NCBI GenBank assembly: GCA_014529385.2
Contig: CM043944.1
Location: 78,573,884 to 78,633,883 of the forward strand
Reading direction: 5' to 3'
DNA: 60,000 bases
Source: Adiantum capillus-veneris
Lineage: Eukaryota; Streptophyta; Polypodiopsida; Polypodiales; Pteridaceae
The position numbers and the translations under genes were made by a program. The notes beneath the pieces were generated by a model. It was not told the origin of the DNA and ran no database searches. It saw nothing but the letters and a program-made list of their open reading frames with translations. Positions 23,321 through 34,644 of this stretch are shown here, one piece after another. How positions within the stretch are numbered: the first letter of the stretch is position 1; each line of letters opens with the position of its first letter.

Positions 23321-23590
23321 CCGATTGACTAACCCCTATTGCAACCATGTCTATTCGAGATCATTCAGACCAAAATGCTGCAGTCATTTCGTCTATCAGT
23401 TCCTGCACTTAAAAACAAGTCAAGAACAAATCAGTTTCATATTCAGGAATTCTTTTTCATAAAGTCATACAGCAGAATACTATCTGCTCTCAGTATCCCT
23501 GAAGCTCAAAGAGACATCAGTGACTCTAGTATTCTAAAAATCAAGGCATCTGTTGACAAAGGAGCGGAATAACTCCCCTCTTGTGCAACC
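23321..23590. other. Unexplained junction sequence between copia E2 and gypsy G1
   Basis: Fits neither neighbour. On the minus strand a purine run (AAGAGGGGAG, near 23574-23583) after the G1 coding end looks like the G1 polypurine tract. It is not followed by the G1 LTR start (TGTCACAAAC, from the copy at 37750), so the G1 3' LTR is lost. The minus strand also has a pyrimidine-rich stretch ending AAGTGCAG, then an open segment ELIDEMTAAFWSE: it looks like an intron end plus the start of an exon, but I recognise no gene. Confidence 0.4.
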
Positions 23591-25945
23591 TACTGCACTA
23601 GATCTCCGGCCAAGCTGAATTCTGGGTTCCATTTGGAATAGACTATGCTAAACCAAAAGCTTCAAGGTAAAGTTTCACAATCTGCGGAATATCTGCTAGG
23701 TCCTCCTCCTCCATCCAATTCGCATCCAATGCAGGATAGTTCTTGAATTTAACCAAGAACTGCCTTCTGACTTCACCCTTATTCTTTGTGTCCTTATGTG
23801 CCAAAATCTGTTCAGGAACAAGGATCTCCTCGTTTTCCTCCACTTCGGGTTGCTCATTGGGCTCCCTATCGTCGGGCACATCACCTTTAAAAGGTTTCAA
23901 GAGACTCACATGAAATGCATTGTGAATCCTCAAGCGTCTGGCAGTTTCAGTCGAAAGGAGACATCATTGATCTTTTCGGAGATTTGGAAAGGTCCGTAGT
24001 ATCTCATACTAAGCTTTGGTAAAAGCCTCTCCTTCTTTCTCAGGCGTGCCTTCTCAAAACGTACGAGCACCCAATCATCCTCCTTCAATGTCAAATCGCG
24101 ACGATGGCGATCCGCTGCCTTTTTCTGTCTTTCTTGAGATTTCTGCAAAGCCTCGTGGACCTTGGCAAAAGCCGTGTCCAAGTCGCGTGTATACTCATCG
24201 GCTTTAAAAATCTTATCTTTCGTGCTTAAGAAGGGTGGAACCTTCGCAACACCTTCAATAATCTCAAATGGCGCCTTCCCTGTCGAAGAGTGTATTGTGT
24301 TGTTGTAGGCAAACTCCACCAAAAGTAGATACTTTTCCCATTGAGTCTTTTGATCCGAGATATAAGACATCAATAAATCTAAAACCACCGAATTAGCAAT
24401 CTCTCAATTGCCCGTCAGTCTGCGTGTGGAAAGATGACGAGAACTGTAACTGCGTGCCAATGTTCTCCCAAATTGCCTTCCAAAACAAACTCGTAAATCT
24501 GGGGTCCCTGTCGGAGACAATCGTCTCGAGCATGCCATGTAATCTGAAAATCTGGGCCACAAACAGTCTTCATTGGAATGAAATGAGCCTGCTTGCTCTT
24601 GAGTCGCGGCCAAAAGAAGTATCTTTCTACCCCTTTCATGGTGGTAGCAATGCCCTGGTGACCCGTAAAAGGCGGACAGTGTCATTCAGTCATAACCTTT
24701 TCCCTCAACGGCTGTGTAACGCACAACATGGTTTTTCTCATCAAGTAGCCATCCCAAATGGAATATCCCGCTACTGTCTCCCCATCCCGTATTCGTGTGA
24801 AAAGGTCTGCAAAATCTAGATCTGTGGCATACTGGTCGACCATATCCTCGAAGGTCCTATGATGTATCGCGGAAATAGCCAGAACCAACGGCTTCCGAGA
24901 CAAAGCATCTGCCACCAAATTCTTCTGTCCCTGCACATGGACAATTTGGAAGTGAAACTGTGACAAGATGTTTGCCCACCGCATCTGCTTTTTCGAAAGC
25001 TGCTTTTGTGACAAGAAGTAGCGTAAACTCTGATGGTCTGTAAAGACAGTAAAATTTGCTCCGAGTAGGTAATGCCGCCACTGAGTAAGAGCATGGATAA
25101 CTGCCAAAAGCTCTTTCTCATAAATCTGTGCTGTCAATTCCGGCCTTGAGAACAATCGGCTCTCGTAAGCAATGACATGGCCTTCTTGCATAAAGACCTT
25201 ACCCAGACTACGATCACAAGCATCACAATATACTTCAAATGACTTCTGCAAGTCCGGCAAAGTCAACACTGGTCCCGTAGTCAATTTCTCTTTCAATGTC
25301 CGAAAGGCAGTCACCTCTGTGGGTCCCCACGAGAAAGGGACTCCTTTCTGTGTCAAGATATGCAAAGGGGAAGCAACCTCTGCAAACTTTTGAATGAACC
25401 GCCTGTAGTACGAACACAATCCCAAGAAGCTTCTAACTTCATGGACATTCGGGCCAATCACGGATAGTCTCTATCTTGGCCGGATCCATCTGCACTCCTG
25501 CTGCTGTTGACACAATGTGTCCCAAAAAGTGCATCTCTGGTAGGAAAAATTCACTTTTCTTCGCATTAATCACTAACTTGTGATCTCGTAATGCCTGAAA
25601 GACTTGAAGCAGATGATCTCTATGTTTTGCCTCATCCTTGGAGAAAACAATGATATCGTGAAAGAAATTGCCAACCAATAGCCTGTACTTTCGAAAAATC
25701 CCGTCTATCATCCGATTAAATTTCGCAGGAGCATTGGTTAAGCCAAAAGGAATCACCAAAAACTCAAATAACCCAAAAGGCATCCGAAAGGCTGTCTTGT
25801 AGACGTCTCCCGGCGCGATTCGGATATGATGATATTCACTTTTCAAGTCGATCCTGCTAAAGCACGAGGATCCTTGAAGTCTGTCAAGTATATCATTGAT
25901 TCTAGGAATCGGAAATCTGTTCTTGATGGTTATTTTGTTGAGAGC
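23591..25945 (-). pseudogene. Gypsy G1, 3' half: RT, RNase H, integrase, chromodomain
   Basis: Minus-strand pol half of gypsy G1, in several frames. RT (25945-25440): NRFPIPRINDILDRL, LKSEYHHIRI, and FFHDIIVFS, where the catalytic FxDD has become FxHD. RNase H (25461-24682): YCDACDRSLG, FTDHQSLRYFL, LVADALSRKP. Integrase pieces at 24685-23930, including AYNNTIHSSTGKAPFEI. Chromodomain (about 23850-23643): EILVPEQILAH, QFLVKFKNYP, ANWMEEEDL. Frameshifts and stops separate the pieces. The element continues at 34645; G2 is inserted within its RT at DYRALNK. Confidence 0.9.
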
Positions 25946-27422
25946 TGAAACCGGCCTGTTCAATCCAAAAAGGGCGGTAGACTTTACTTTAAACCTTGAT
26001 TTAGCTTTCACCCATTATTAGTCGTCTATTTTACCTGTACTTTCAAGACACAACAAAGGGGAGAGGGATACAGGCTGCTAGATTGCACCTGTATGAGTAG
26101 ACAGACACCATATTGGCCCCTAACTTAGGCGCCCCTTTCGGTATTTCTTTATTGTTCAAAAGAGGGAATAAACGCTGTGGTTCCTACAAGCTGCCCCGCA
26201 CAAACTCGGCTGAATTTCCACTGTTCCAGCCTGATTTCGGCAGCATAACTGTACTAGAACCCTTCACGGTCAGTATTCCCACGCATTGACTAACTTTCCC
26301 GACGCATACGGGCACTTTGCAAAACCTGGCGAGAATCTGCAGCACGCTGAATTCTCTGTTTTCAGCCCTGAAAATGCTCCAGATCGCCTGTACAGCGGTC
26401 CCCTTGCGTCCCCGAACCTCCTGGGGGTATTAGGGTCCGTTTAGGGCCAAAACCCTAAACCTGCAAAAATACACAGCAGGCTGTAATTCACTGTTTCGGG
26501 CTCCGTTTCGCGTGCCGGTCGCATCCCTAGCAAGTCCTCGAGCTCCCGCACCTGTAGGGCTACTTGCCCTTTGAATCGGACGAGATTTCTGGCGTGAAAC
26601 CTCTCCGAATTCACCTGTACCTGCGGGGGGATTAGCCGCTAGCTAATCCAGTACCTGTGCAAGAGGCTCTTGCCTCGGCAATCGCGCATGAACCCACACA
26701 ACTGTACATTGGTCAAATGAAGAGCCCACTAGAGGGGCATAACATACTGCCAAAGGGGAGAGAGAGGGCAGTGCGTAGCGTGCAGGGCATCACTCCTGGC
26801 ACCGCACTGTGCATAAGAGGGAAAGCAAGCACTCCATAGCTCTTAACCTGTGACAGAGACTTGCAAAATGAGCCTCCCAACTATAAATCACGTTTTTGCC
26901 TTCTCTATAAGTAGTAAACTGGCCTCAGAGTGCCAAGTGTCACTCATTTGTGCATTTTCCCGCTTTAGACCCTCGGGTCTAAAAATATCTCACCTGCAGC
27001 CTCTGTTGACTTGGCCACAGAGTAACAAAATGATCCCCATGTCAAACTGCACGTAATGACGCGAAGACATTTTCAGGTCCCAAAATAGCAGTTCCCTAAA
27101 TTTTAGGAGATGCTGCCATTGTATCTTTCTAGGTCATCCGACCCTCTTTGTACACTGTGGCCACATCCAAAACTGAAATGTAGCCTCTGTAGCAAAGGAT
27201 TCCACTTTGGCTAGTCAATGACCCCACTTGGCTAACCATAGTCCTTGTCCAACCTTAGTGCTCTCTTGCCCTCAGGCCTGGACTCCCTCTGGACAGTTCC
27301 ACACTAGCTATGCAATGCAGGGCAGTTAGATTTCCCGAGGGGTGTTTCCAAAAAGTGAAAGTAAATAGATAATAAGAAAGAAATCAACAAAAAGGATAGA
27401 TAGTAGTCACACGCTGGTGACA
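25946..27422 (-). repeat. 3' LTR of gypsy G2 (left copy)
   Basis: 1477 bp, plus-strand ends TGAAACC and GTGACA. It is collinear over its full length with 33168-34644. Short ORFs inside (for example 26657-26839) occur identically in both LTRs and are not supported as genes. It shares the block GGCGCCCCTTTCGGTATTTC with the G1 LTR, so the two elements are related. Confidence 0.95.
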
Positions 27423-27423
27423 T

Positions 27424-27439
27424 ACCCCCCTCTTGAAAT
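27424..27439 (-). other. Polypurine tract of gypsy G2
   Basis: On the minus strand, TTTCAAGAGGGGGGTA directly precedes the 3' LTR; the plus-strand primer in gypsy replication. Confidence 0.85.
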
Positions 27440-27995
27440 CTCAAACGTCCTCGTTTGCATCTATGTCGTCCATGCTTACTGTCAACACTGATGTATTCAA
27501 CACATGTCGACACATATACGACACATACATGCTCATTGTCAACCCTGGTGTATTCAACACCTCGTCGACTCATGTATTGCCTGCGTGTGAACCCTGTCCC
27601 AATGACATAGTGGTAGCTTCGCACTCTGCCATTGCTTTGAGTCACTAACTTTCCAATGACAAAATGGTAGCTGCACATTTTGCCACTGTCTTATAGTACA
27701 CGTTGGATCCCGTAACACTTTCGAGCATACCCAAACCGACAGTTTAAGAATGCAGTTACACATGTACTCTTCAATAGAAGTAATCACTGTATCCTTGACA
27801 AACTGACAAGAAATACTCACTTCTATAGCACTAACCAAACTTTTGGACATTCCATAAGAGCAATTGCCAAACTGACAATCTGTACAGCTCTAACATTCAT
27901 GTAACAGGTATTTCATTTGAGCTCACTTTAAATACCATGTACATCATTTGTTTCAGAAGCCATTGTCACACTGACAATCCATTTAGCTTTGAAAC

Positions 27996-30900
27996 TCAAG
28001 GGGTCAAGGTAGGTTGCAAATCGAAGGCTTCCAGGTAAAGTGATAACACAGTTGGTGACTCTGCAAGTTCACCTTCTTCCATCCACTTAGCATCCATTGG
28101 TGGATAGTTTCTGAACTTTACCAAGTAACGCCTAGCAACCTTGCCTTTCACTTTCCTTTCTTTGTGTGCCAAAATCTGTTCAGGGACCAAGATTTCGTCA
28201 AGTTCCTCGACTTCCGGCTGATCTTCAGCTGGTATATCTTCTGGCACATCACCCACATAGGGTCTGAGAAGACTCACATGAAACGCATTGTGAATCTTCC
28301 AACTGTCAGGCAATTTCAGCCTATATGCAACATCACTGATTATGTCGCATACTTGAAAAGGCCCATAGTAACGCATGCTGAGCTTTGGAAACACTCTTTC
28401 CTTGCCCTTCATCTTCTTTAACCTTGCCTTTTCAAACCGTAGAAGCACCCAATCACCAAGTGAATATACCACTTCACGACGGTGACGATCAGCTGCTTTC
28501 TTTTGCTTTGCCTGAGTTCTTTCTAAGGCCACTTTGACCTTCTTGTACATTTCATCCATGTCTTGAACATACTTATCTGCTTCAAATATCTTGTCCTTTG
28601 TATGCAGTATGGGAGGAATTTTCTTGCCGCCTTCAACTATCTCAAAAGGTGCCTTGCCAGTTGATGAATGCACTGTATTATTGTATGCATACTCCACCAA
28701 TGGCAAATACTGCTCCCACTTTCCTTTATGCTCTGACACATAGCACTTCAGCAGATCTAGGACAGTAGAATTTGCCTCTTCCGACTGCCCATCTGTTTGA
28801 GGATGAAATGACGAAGAGAATTTGAGCGTGGTGCCCATATTCTCAAACAAACCTCTCCAGAACAAACTTGTCATGCGTGGATCACGGTCGCTAACAATCG
28901 ACTGTGGCATGCCATGATACTTGAAAATATTGCTCATAAACAAGCGTGCCATCTGATCTGGCTTTATCTTCTTCCTGACAGGAATAAAATGAGCCTGTTT
29001 GCTGAATCTGCAAATAATGGTCCAAATACCATCATTTCCTGTCTGCGTTCTTGGAAGATCAAAGATAAAATCCATAGCAATACTTTCCCATGGTTTATCT
29101 GGAATAGGTAGTGGTTGCAATAACCCTGGTGCCTTTTGCCTGTCAAACTTGACCTTTTGGCATATTAGGCATTCTCGCACAAAGGCATCCACATCCCTTC
29201 TCAATGTAGGCCAATAGAAGAATGTCTCAACCGCTTTAACTGTAGCATCGATACCACGATGCCCTGCATACGGTGGGACATGACTCTCTTCCATAACTTT
29301 GCGTCGCAATGGCTTTGTGACACACAATCTGCCATGCATCATCATGAACCCGTCTTTAAGAAGATAGTGTTCATGACGTTGTCCATCCATTAGTTGCTCG
29401 AAGACCCTTGCAAAATCTTCATCATTTGCATACTGTTCTCTCATATCATCAAGTTCATGATGATAAGGAATCGACACAGCTGAAATTTGTGGCTTCCTTG
29501 ACAAGGCATCAGCCACAACGTTCTTCTTGCCTTCCACATGCACAATCTGAAAATGGAACATGGACAAGATATTTGCCCATCGCATATGCTTTTCAGATAA
29601 CTTTGTCTGTGTCAAGAAGTATCGCAAGGTCTGATGATCCGTTTGGACAACGAAGTCTGCACCTAGCAGGTAGTGTTTCCAACTTAAGAGCGCATGAATC
29701 ACAGCCAGTAACTCTTTCTCATAGACCTGCATGGTCATCTCTGGCCCTTGCAAAATTCTGCTCTCATAGGCTACTACCCTGCCATCTTGCATTAGCACTG
29801 CACCAATGCTACTACCGCAGGCATCACACTGGACCACAAATGACTTCCTAAGATCTGGCAACACAATGACTGGATCCGAAGTCATCTTTTCCTTTAAGAG
29901 ATTAAAAGCTGAAATCTCTTTTTGTGTCCAACTAAAGGTGACTGCCTTCTTTTGAAGAGCATGTAAAGGTGAAGCAATCTCAGCGAAATTTCGGATAAAC
30001 CTTCTGTAATAGGAGCATAGTCCCAAAAAGCTTCGGACATCATGCACCGTCTTCAAATTTGGCCATGACTTGATCGCTTCAACTTTTGCAGGATCCATTC
30101 TGACACCATCCTTTGAGACAATGTGTCCCAGAAAGTGAATCTCTTCCAGAAAAAACTCACTTTTCTTTGCATTGATGAGCAACCTATGACTGCGTAGCTC
30201 TTTGAACACAATGGCCAAGTGATGCCTATGCTCCTCTTCATTCTTTGAGTAGACTATCATGTCATCAAAGAATGTACCAACAAACTGCTGGTGTGGACGG
30301 AAAATTCTGTCCATCATCCTATTAAACGTAGCAGGAGCATTTGTGAGACCAAAGGGCATCACTAAAAATTCGTAAAGGCCAAACGTTGTTCTAAAAGCAG
30401 TCTTGTGCACATCCTCTGATCTAATGCGGATCTGATGATACCCACTCTTTAGATCTATCCTGCTAAACATAGCTGCTCCTTCTAATTTGTCCATAATATC
30501 ATCAATTCTAGGTATAGGGAACCTATTCTTGATGGTATTCTTGTTCAGTGCACGGTAGTCGATGCACATACGCCATGAGCCATCTTTTTTCTGCACCAAC
30601 AATACTGGAGAACAGAATGGAGATGAACTGGGCTGAATCAGCCCTTTTTCTAACAGCTCCTGTACTTGGCCCATTATCTCTTTCTGCTGAGCCGCACTAA
30701 CCCTGTACGGAGGCTTATTTGGTGGGCTACAGCCTGGCACCAAATCTATCGCATGGTCCTCGGGTCTCTCTGGCGGTAGTTGAGACGGTAATGAATCGGA
30801 AAAACAGTCACTATACTGTTGTAAAAACATTGACCTTTCTTTATCTAGCACAGATAAATTTGATTCATCACAATCTGACACTTCACGTGCAAAAACCAAG

Positions 30901-33059
30901 TACGCAGAAAGATGCTTTTTCATTACAGAAGTAATAGCAGAAGCTGATACAGTAGGAATAGACTCCCCTTTAAGCTTTACATCCAGAATGTGAGTCTTTC
31001 CCCTGCTCTGTACAGTGATCTTTTTGTTGTAGGCATCCATGATTCCCTGTACACGAAACAACCAAGGAATACCTAACAACACATCACATCCGTCCAGTGG
31101 CATGATGTAAAATTCTTCAGCATCTACATAGGACTGGATATGTAGACGCAACTTTCCAATGATGGGTGTCACAGCCTCTGTATGGCCAGGACATGCCAAA
31201 CCTGCCTCTGCTGTATACCCCATCTCTTCAGGTCTGATTCCCAACTTTGAAGCCAATTCTGGGGAAATAAAGTTGGCTTTGGCACCTGGATCAAAGAAGA
31301 TAAGCACTGTTTGATCCCTAACCTTTCCCCATGCTCTGCAAAGCTCACTTGCATCTGAATTTGGCTTGTCGCCCACCATATCTGGCACTAGACCAGCCAT
31401 GGGCTTCTTTCCCTTCCTGTCCTCCTTGTCTTCAGAATCAGCTGGCCTTTTCTTTGTAGGACAGTTGTAAGCAATGTGGCCAGGCTGCTCACATATAAAG
31501 CATTTGTTCTCTGTCCTCAGGACCTTCTTTTGCTCTTCTGACTTGCGAGGAAAACGTCTTTTCCATTTCTTTGCTGGTCCTTTTTCTGATTCAGCCGTAG
31601 CTTTGTCTTTCCCTGCGTTGGCTGACTCCTGAGTCCCTTTAGGAGCCTCATTGGGAACGTGCTTCTTGGCTGAATTTTTCTTGCCTGATCCTGCCTTGAC
31701 GCCAGTGTTAAATTCACAATCTTCTCCCTTGAGCAAACCATTGCCAGTGTTTGCTACCTCGATGAGCTGCGTCAAAGTAGTGACTTTTGTCTTCGTGCAG
31801 TATTTTCTCAATCCTTTGGGTAGGCCACAACAGTATTTTTCTATCTGTTCTGTCAATGGCACAAACCTATAGGAAGTTACTGGAAGTAGAGCTTTCCAAA
31901 ACTTCCGATTGTAATCATCCAGATTTCTGCAAGTGGCAGCATTAAGCTGGTGCCATTCTGTCATGACATCTGCTTCGAAATCATCAGATAACCATGCTGC
32001 TGCAAAAATCTGCTTGAAGTAAATCCATGTGGACGGAGCTTGCCCTTGAAGCAATAAAGTTGTCCACCATTGTCCCGCATTCCCTGTCAAGAAAGTGGCT
32101 GCCTTGCGGACCTTTGAAGCCTCTGTAAAGTTTCCCCCTGCATAGGCCTTGTCAAACTGCTGGAGGAATGAAAGAGCCTTCTTCCTGTCATCAAACCCTG
32201 TAAAGGTCGTGAATGACACACCTTTGCCACCTTCTTTGTACGGAGTTGGCCTCTCCAGCGGCGTTAAATTGTCATATGGAAGTGACTGAAACATGGGAAC
32301 ACTAATAGGGTTCATCTGTGTTCCTTGGCCGCTATTAACTTGACCTGGAAATGCCATATTTGGCTGCTGATTTGTAATTCCAGCCATGCCAAAATTTGCT
32401 TGTGGCATCCCAAATTGTCCCTGAGTGCTTTGAAACCCTGGTTGCATACCCATGACACTGTACATGGGGTTAGGCATCATCGTTTGAGCACCCGCAAACA
32501 CTGTTCCTGGCGTATAAAACTGATTTCCAAGTGCATGACCAGCCATGCTCTGAAATACCGATCCACCTCCAAAATAGCCAGGGTGTACTGAAGGTGGTGG
32601 GAAGACCTGTTGCATAGCCTGTAGGTTGCTTCCCTGCCCATTAGAACCAGCTATAGGCTGCTGAAAGGTGGCGGGCTGAATTGGTACAGCTTGAAAAACT
32701 GGCATCTCAGCCACCTGTTCTTGCACCTTAGGCATACGTTGTGGAGACTGCATGTTCTCCGTCAAGTGTACAGGTGTTTCCATTGACTGTGCGGTATGAA
32801 TCACCTGTGTTCGAGCCTTAACAGGCTTTTGAATATGATCCAGTGACCCAACTTGCTGAGACGGAACCGGAGGTTGCAGAAAGGCTAAAAACCTCGGATT
32901 CTGCATTACTTGTGTGAACATAGCCACAGCAGTAACCAACTGGGTCCTGAATATATCATCATCAGTCTGTGGTGGTCTTGAGGACTCACCCACTTCATGT
33001 GTCTGTTGACCCTGTGAAGAGGAAACCTCTTCAGTCACATCATCTGGTCTGTCAGCCAT
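27996..33059 (-). CDS. G2 gag-pol polyprotein, 1687 aa, intact
   Basis: A single open frame with gag and pol fused in phase. Start chosen at ATG 33057-33059 (MADRPDDVTEEV); the frame is open upstream into the LTR, but that Met lies inside the LTR before the primer site. Domains in order (residues): Gln/Met-rich N-terminus about 60-280; gag core about 290-445; zinc knuckle CFICEQPGHIAYNC 520-533; protease FFDPGAKANF about 587-596, with DPG in place of the usual DSG/DTG; RT with FFDDMIVYS about 930-938; RNase H with CDACGSSIG and QTDHQTLRYF about 1078-1147; integrase zinc finger with CLIC about 1297-1300; catalytic D1330, D1391, E1427 (DD35E); C-terminal chromodomain-like segment about 1622-1662 (EILVPEQILAH, YLVKFRNYP, AKWMEE). 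All expected catalytic residues are present. Chromodomains of this kind guide integration to particular chromatin. Confidence 0.95.
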   Translation of the reverse strand: MADRPDDVTEEVSSSQGQQTHEVGESSRPPQTDDDIFRTQLVTAVAMFTQVMQNPRFLAFLQPPVPSQQVGSLDHIQKPVKARTQVIHTAQSMETPVHLTENMQSPQRMPKVQEQVAEMPVFQAVPIQPATFQQPIAGSNGQGSNLQAMQQVFPPPSVHPGYFGGGSVFQSMAGHALGNQFYTPGTVFAGAQTMMPNPMYSVMGMQPGFQSTQGQFGMPQANFGMAGITNQQPNMAFPGQVNSGQGTQMNPISVPMFQSLPYDNLTPLERPTPYKEGGKGVSFTTFTGFDDRKKALSFLQQFDKAYAGGNFTEASKVRKAATFLTGNAGQWWTTLLLQGQAPSTWIYFKQIFAAAWLSDDFEADVMTEWHQLNAATCRNLDDYNRKFWKALLPVTSYRFVPLTEQIEKYCCGLPKGLRKYCTKTKVTTLTQLIEVANTGNGLLKGEDCEFNTGVKAGSGKKNSAKKHVPNEAPKGTQESANAGKDKATAESEKGPAKKWKRRFPRKSEEQKKVLRTENKCFICEQPGHIAYNCPTKKRPADSEDKEDRKGKKPMAGLVPDMVGDKPNSDASELCRAWGKVRDQTVLIFFDPGAKANFISPELASKLGIRPEEMGYTAEAGLACPGHTEAVTPIIGKLRLHIQSYVDAEEFYIMPLDGCDVLLGIPWLFRVQGIMDAYNKKITVQSRGKTHILDVKLKGESIPTVSASAITSVMKKHLSAYLVFAREVSDCDESNLSVLDKERSMFLQQYSDCFSDSLPSQLPPERPEDHAIDLVPGCSPPNKPPYRVSAAQQKEIMGQVQELLEKGLIQPSSSPFCSPVLLVQKKDGSWRMCIDYRALNKNTIKNRFPIPRIDDIMDKLEGAAMFSRIDLKSGYHQIRIRSEDVHKTAFRTTFGLYEFLVMPFGLTNAPATFNRMMDRIFRPHQQFVGTFFDDMIVYSKNEEEHRHHLAIVFKELRSHRLLINAKKSEFFLEEIHFLGHIVSKDGVRMDPAKVEAIKSWPNLKTVHDVRSFLGLCSYYRRFIRNFAEIASPLHALQKKAVTFSWTQKEISAFNLLKEKMTSDPVIVLPDLRKSFVVQCDACGSSIGAVLMQDGRVVAYESRILQGPEMTMQVYEKELLAVIHALLSWKHYLLGADFVVQTDHQTLRYFLTQTKLSEKHMRWANILSMFHFQIVHVEGKKNVVADALSRKPQISAVSIPYHHELDDMREQYANDEDFARVFEQLMDGQRHEHYLLKDGFMMMHGRLCVTKPLRRKVMEESHVPPYAGHRGIDATVKAVETFFYWPTLRRDVDAFVRECLICQKVKFDRQKAPGLLQPLPIPDKPWESIAMDFIFDLPRTQTGNDGIWTIICRFSKQAHFIPVRKKIKPDQMARLFMSNIFKYHGMPQSIVSDRDPRMTSLFWRGLFENMGTTLKFSSSFHPQTDGQSEEANSTVLDLLKCYVSEHKGKWEQYLPLVEYAYNNTVHSSTGKAPFEIVEGGKKIPPILHTKDKIFEADKYVQDMDEMYKKVKVALERTQAKQKKAADRHRREVVYSLGDWVLLRFEKARLKKMKGKERVFPKLSMRYYGPFQVCDIISDVAYRLKLPDSWKIHNAFHVSLLRPYVGDVPEDIPAEDQPEVEELDEILVPEQILAHKERKVKGKVARRYLVKFRNYPPMDAKWMEEGELAESPTVLSLYLEAFDLQPTLTP

Positions 33060-33151
33060 AATTACAATTCCCTGTGTCTCGTCTATGATCCCCTGTGTCT
33101 TCAAGTCCAAAACTGACCAAGGCTCACTTCTATGGGAAAAAGTGATTTTAT

Positions 33152-33167
33152 CCCGTCGATGGAACCA
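33152..33167 (-). other. Primer binding site of gypsy G2
   Basis: On the minus strand TGGTTCCATCGACGGG starts immediately after the 5' LTR. The TGG matches the tRNA CCA end. It is not the initiator-Met site used by G1, E1 and X; I could not identify the tRNA. Confidence 0.65.
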
Positions 33168-34644
33168 TGAAACCGGCCTGTTCAATCCAAAAAGGGCGGT
33201 AGACTTTACTTTAAACCTTGATTTAGCTTTCACCCATTATTAGTCGTCTATTTTACCTGTACTTTCAAGACACAACAAAGGGGAGAGGGATACAGGCTGC
33301 TAGATTGCACCTGTATGAGTAGACAGACACCATATTGGCCCCTAACTTAGGCGCCCCTTTCGGTATTTCTTTATTGTTCAAAAGAGGGAATAAACGCTGT
33401 GGTTCCTACAAGCTGCCCCGCACAAACTCGGCTGAATTTCCATTGTTCCAGCCTGATTTCGGCAGCATAACTGTACTAGAACCCTTCACGGTCAGTATTC
33501 CCACGCATTGACTAACTTTCCCGACGCATACGGGCACTTTGCAAAACCTGGCGAGAATCTGCAGCACGCTGAATTCTCTGTTTTCAGCCCTGAAAATGCT
33601 CCAGATCGCCTGTACAGCGGTCCCCTTGCGTCCCCGAACCTCCTGGGGGTATTAGGGTCCGTTTAGGGCCAAAACCCTAAACCTGCAAAAATACACAGCA
33701 GGCTGTAATTCACTGTTTCGGGCTCCGTTTCGCGTGCCGGTCGCATCCCTAGCAAGTCCTCGAGCTCCCGCACCTGTAGGGCTACTTGCCCTTTGAATCG
33801 GACGAGATTTCTGGCGTGAAACCTCTCCGAATTCACCTGTACCTGCGGGGGGATTAGCCGCTAGCTAATCCAGTACCTGTGCAAGAGGCTCTTGCCTCGG
33901 CAATCGCGCATGAACCCACACAACTGTACATTGGTCAAATGAAGAGCCCACTAGAGGGGCATAACATACTGCCAAAGGGGAGAGAGAGGGCAGTGCGTAG
34001 CGTGCAGGGCATCACTCCTGGCACCGCACTGTGCATAAGAGGGAAAGCAAGCACTCCATAGCTCTTAACCTGTGACAGAGACTTGCAAAATGAGCCTCCC
34101 AACTATAAATCACGTTTTTGCCTTCTCTATAAGTAGTAAACTGGCCTCAGAGTGCCAAGTGTCACTCATTTGTGCATTTTCCCGCTTTAGACCCTCGGGT
34201 CTAAAAATATCTCACCTGCAGCCTCTGTTGACTTGGCCACAGAGTAACAAAATGATCCCCATGTCAAACTGCACGTAATGACGCGAAGACATTTTCAGGT
34301 CCCAAAATAGCAGTTCCCTAAATTTTAGGAGATGCTGCCATTGTATCTTTCTAGGTCATCCGACCCTCTTTGTACACTGTGGCCACATCCAAAACTGAAA
34401 TGTAGCCTCTGTAGCAAAGGATTCCACTTTGGCTAGTCAATGACCCCACTTGGCTAACCATAGTCCTTGTCCAACCTTAGTGCTCTCTTGCCCTCAGGCC
34501 TGGACTCCCTCTGGACAGTTCCACACTAGCTATGCAATGCAGGGCAGTTAGATTTCCCGAGGGGTGTTTCCAAAAAGTGAAAGTAAATAGATAATAAGAA
34601 AGAAATCAACAAAAAGGATAGATAGTAGTCACACGCTGGTGACA
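33168..34644 (-). repeat. 5' LTR of gypsy G2 (right copy)
   Basis: 1477 bp, same ends and content as 25946-27422. Read on the minus strand it begins TGTCACC and ends GGTTTCA. Confidence 0.95.

Larger units (their letters stand above)
25946..34644 (-). mobile_element. Intact young Ty3/gypsy retrotransposon G2
   Basis: An 8699-bp chromodomain gypsy element on the minus strand with two 1477-bp LTRs that look virtually identical; I saw one difference, C at 26220 against T at 33442. It has one uninterrupted gag-pol frame, a polypurine tract and a tRNA primer site. It is inserted in the RT of gypsy G1: removing it restores an uninterrupted G1 segment around DYRALNKITIK. The target duplication is GAGCT if the LTR is taken as GAAACC...GACAT, or AGAGC/TGAGC with one mismatch if canonical TG...CA ends are used. 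The features suggest recent, possibly ongoing, mobility. Confidence 0.95.

Noticed and set aside
26657-27056. Short ORFs repeated identically at 33879-34278
   Set aside because: They are present only because both positions are LTRs of the same young element; no start context or domain supports them.
33060-33233. Upstream 58-codon extension of the G2 polyprotein beginning MKAKSRFKVK
   Set aside because: It lies in the 5' LTR and across the primer site, and the same start appears at 26011 in the other LTR. The gag-like protein begins at the Met at 33059.
25946-34644. The two identical 1.48-kb segments as a segmental duplication or assembly error
   Set aside because: They flank a gypsy internal region with a polypurine tract on one side and a primer site on the other, and have LTR-like ends; they are LTRs.
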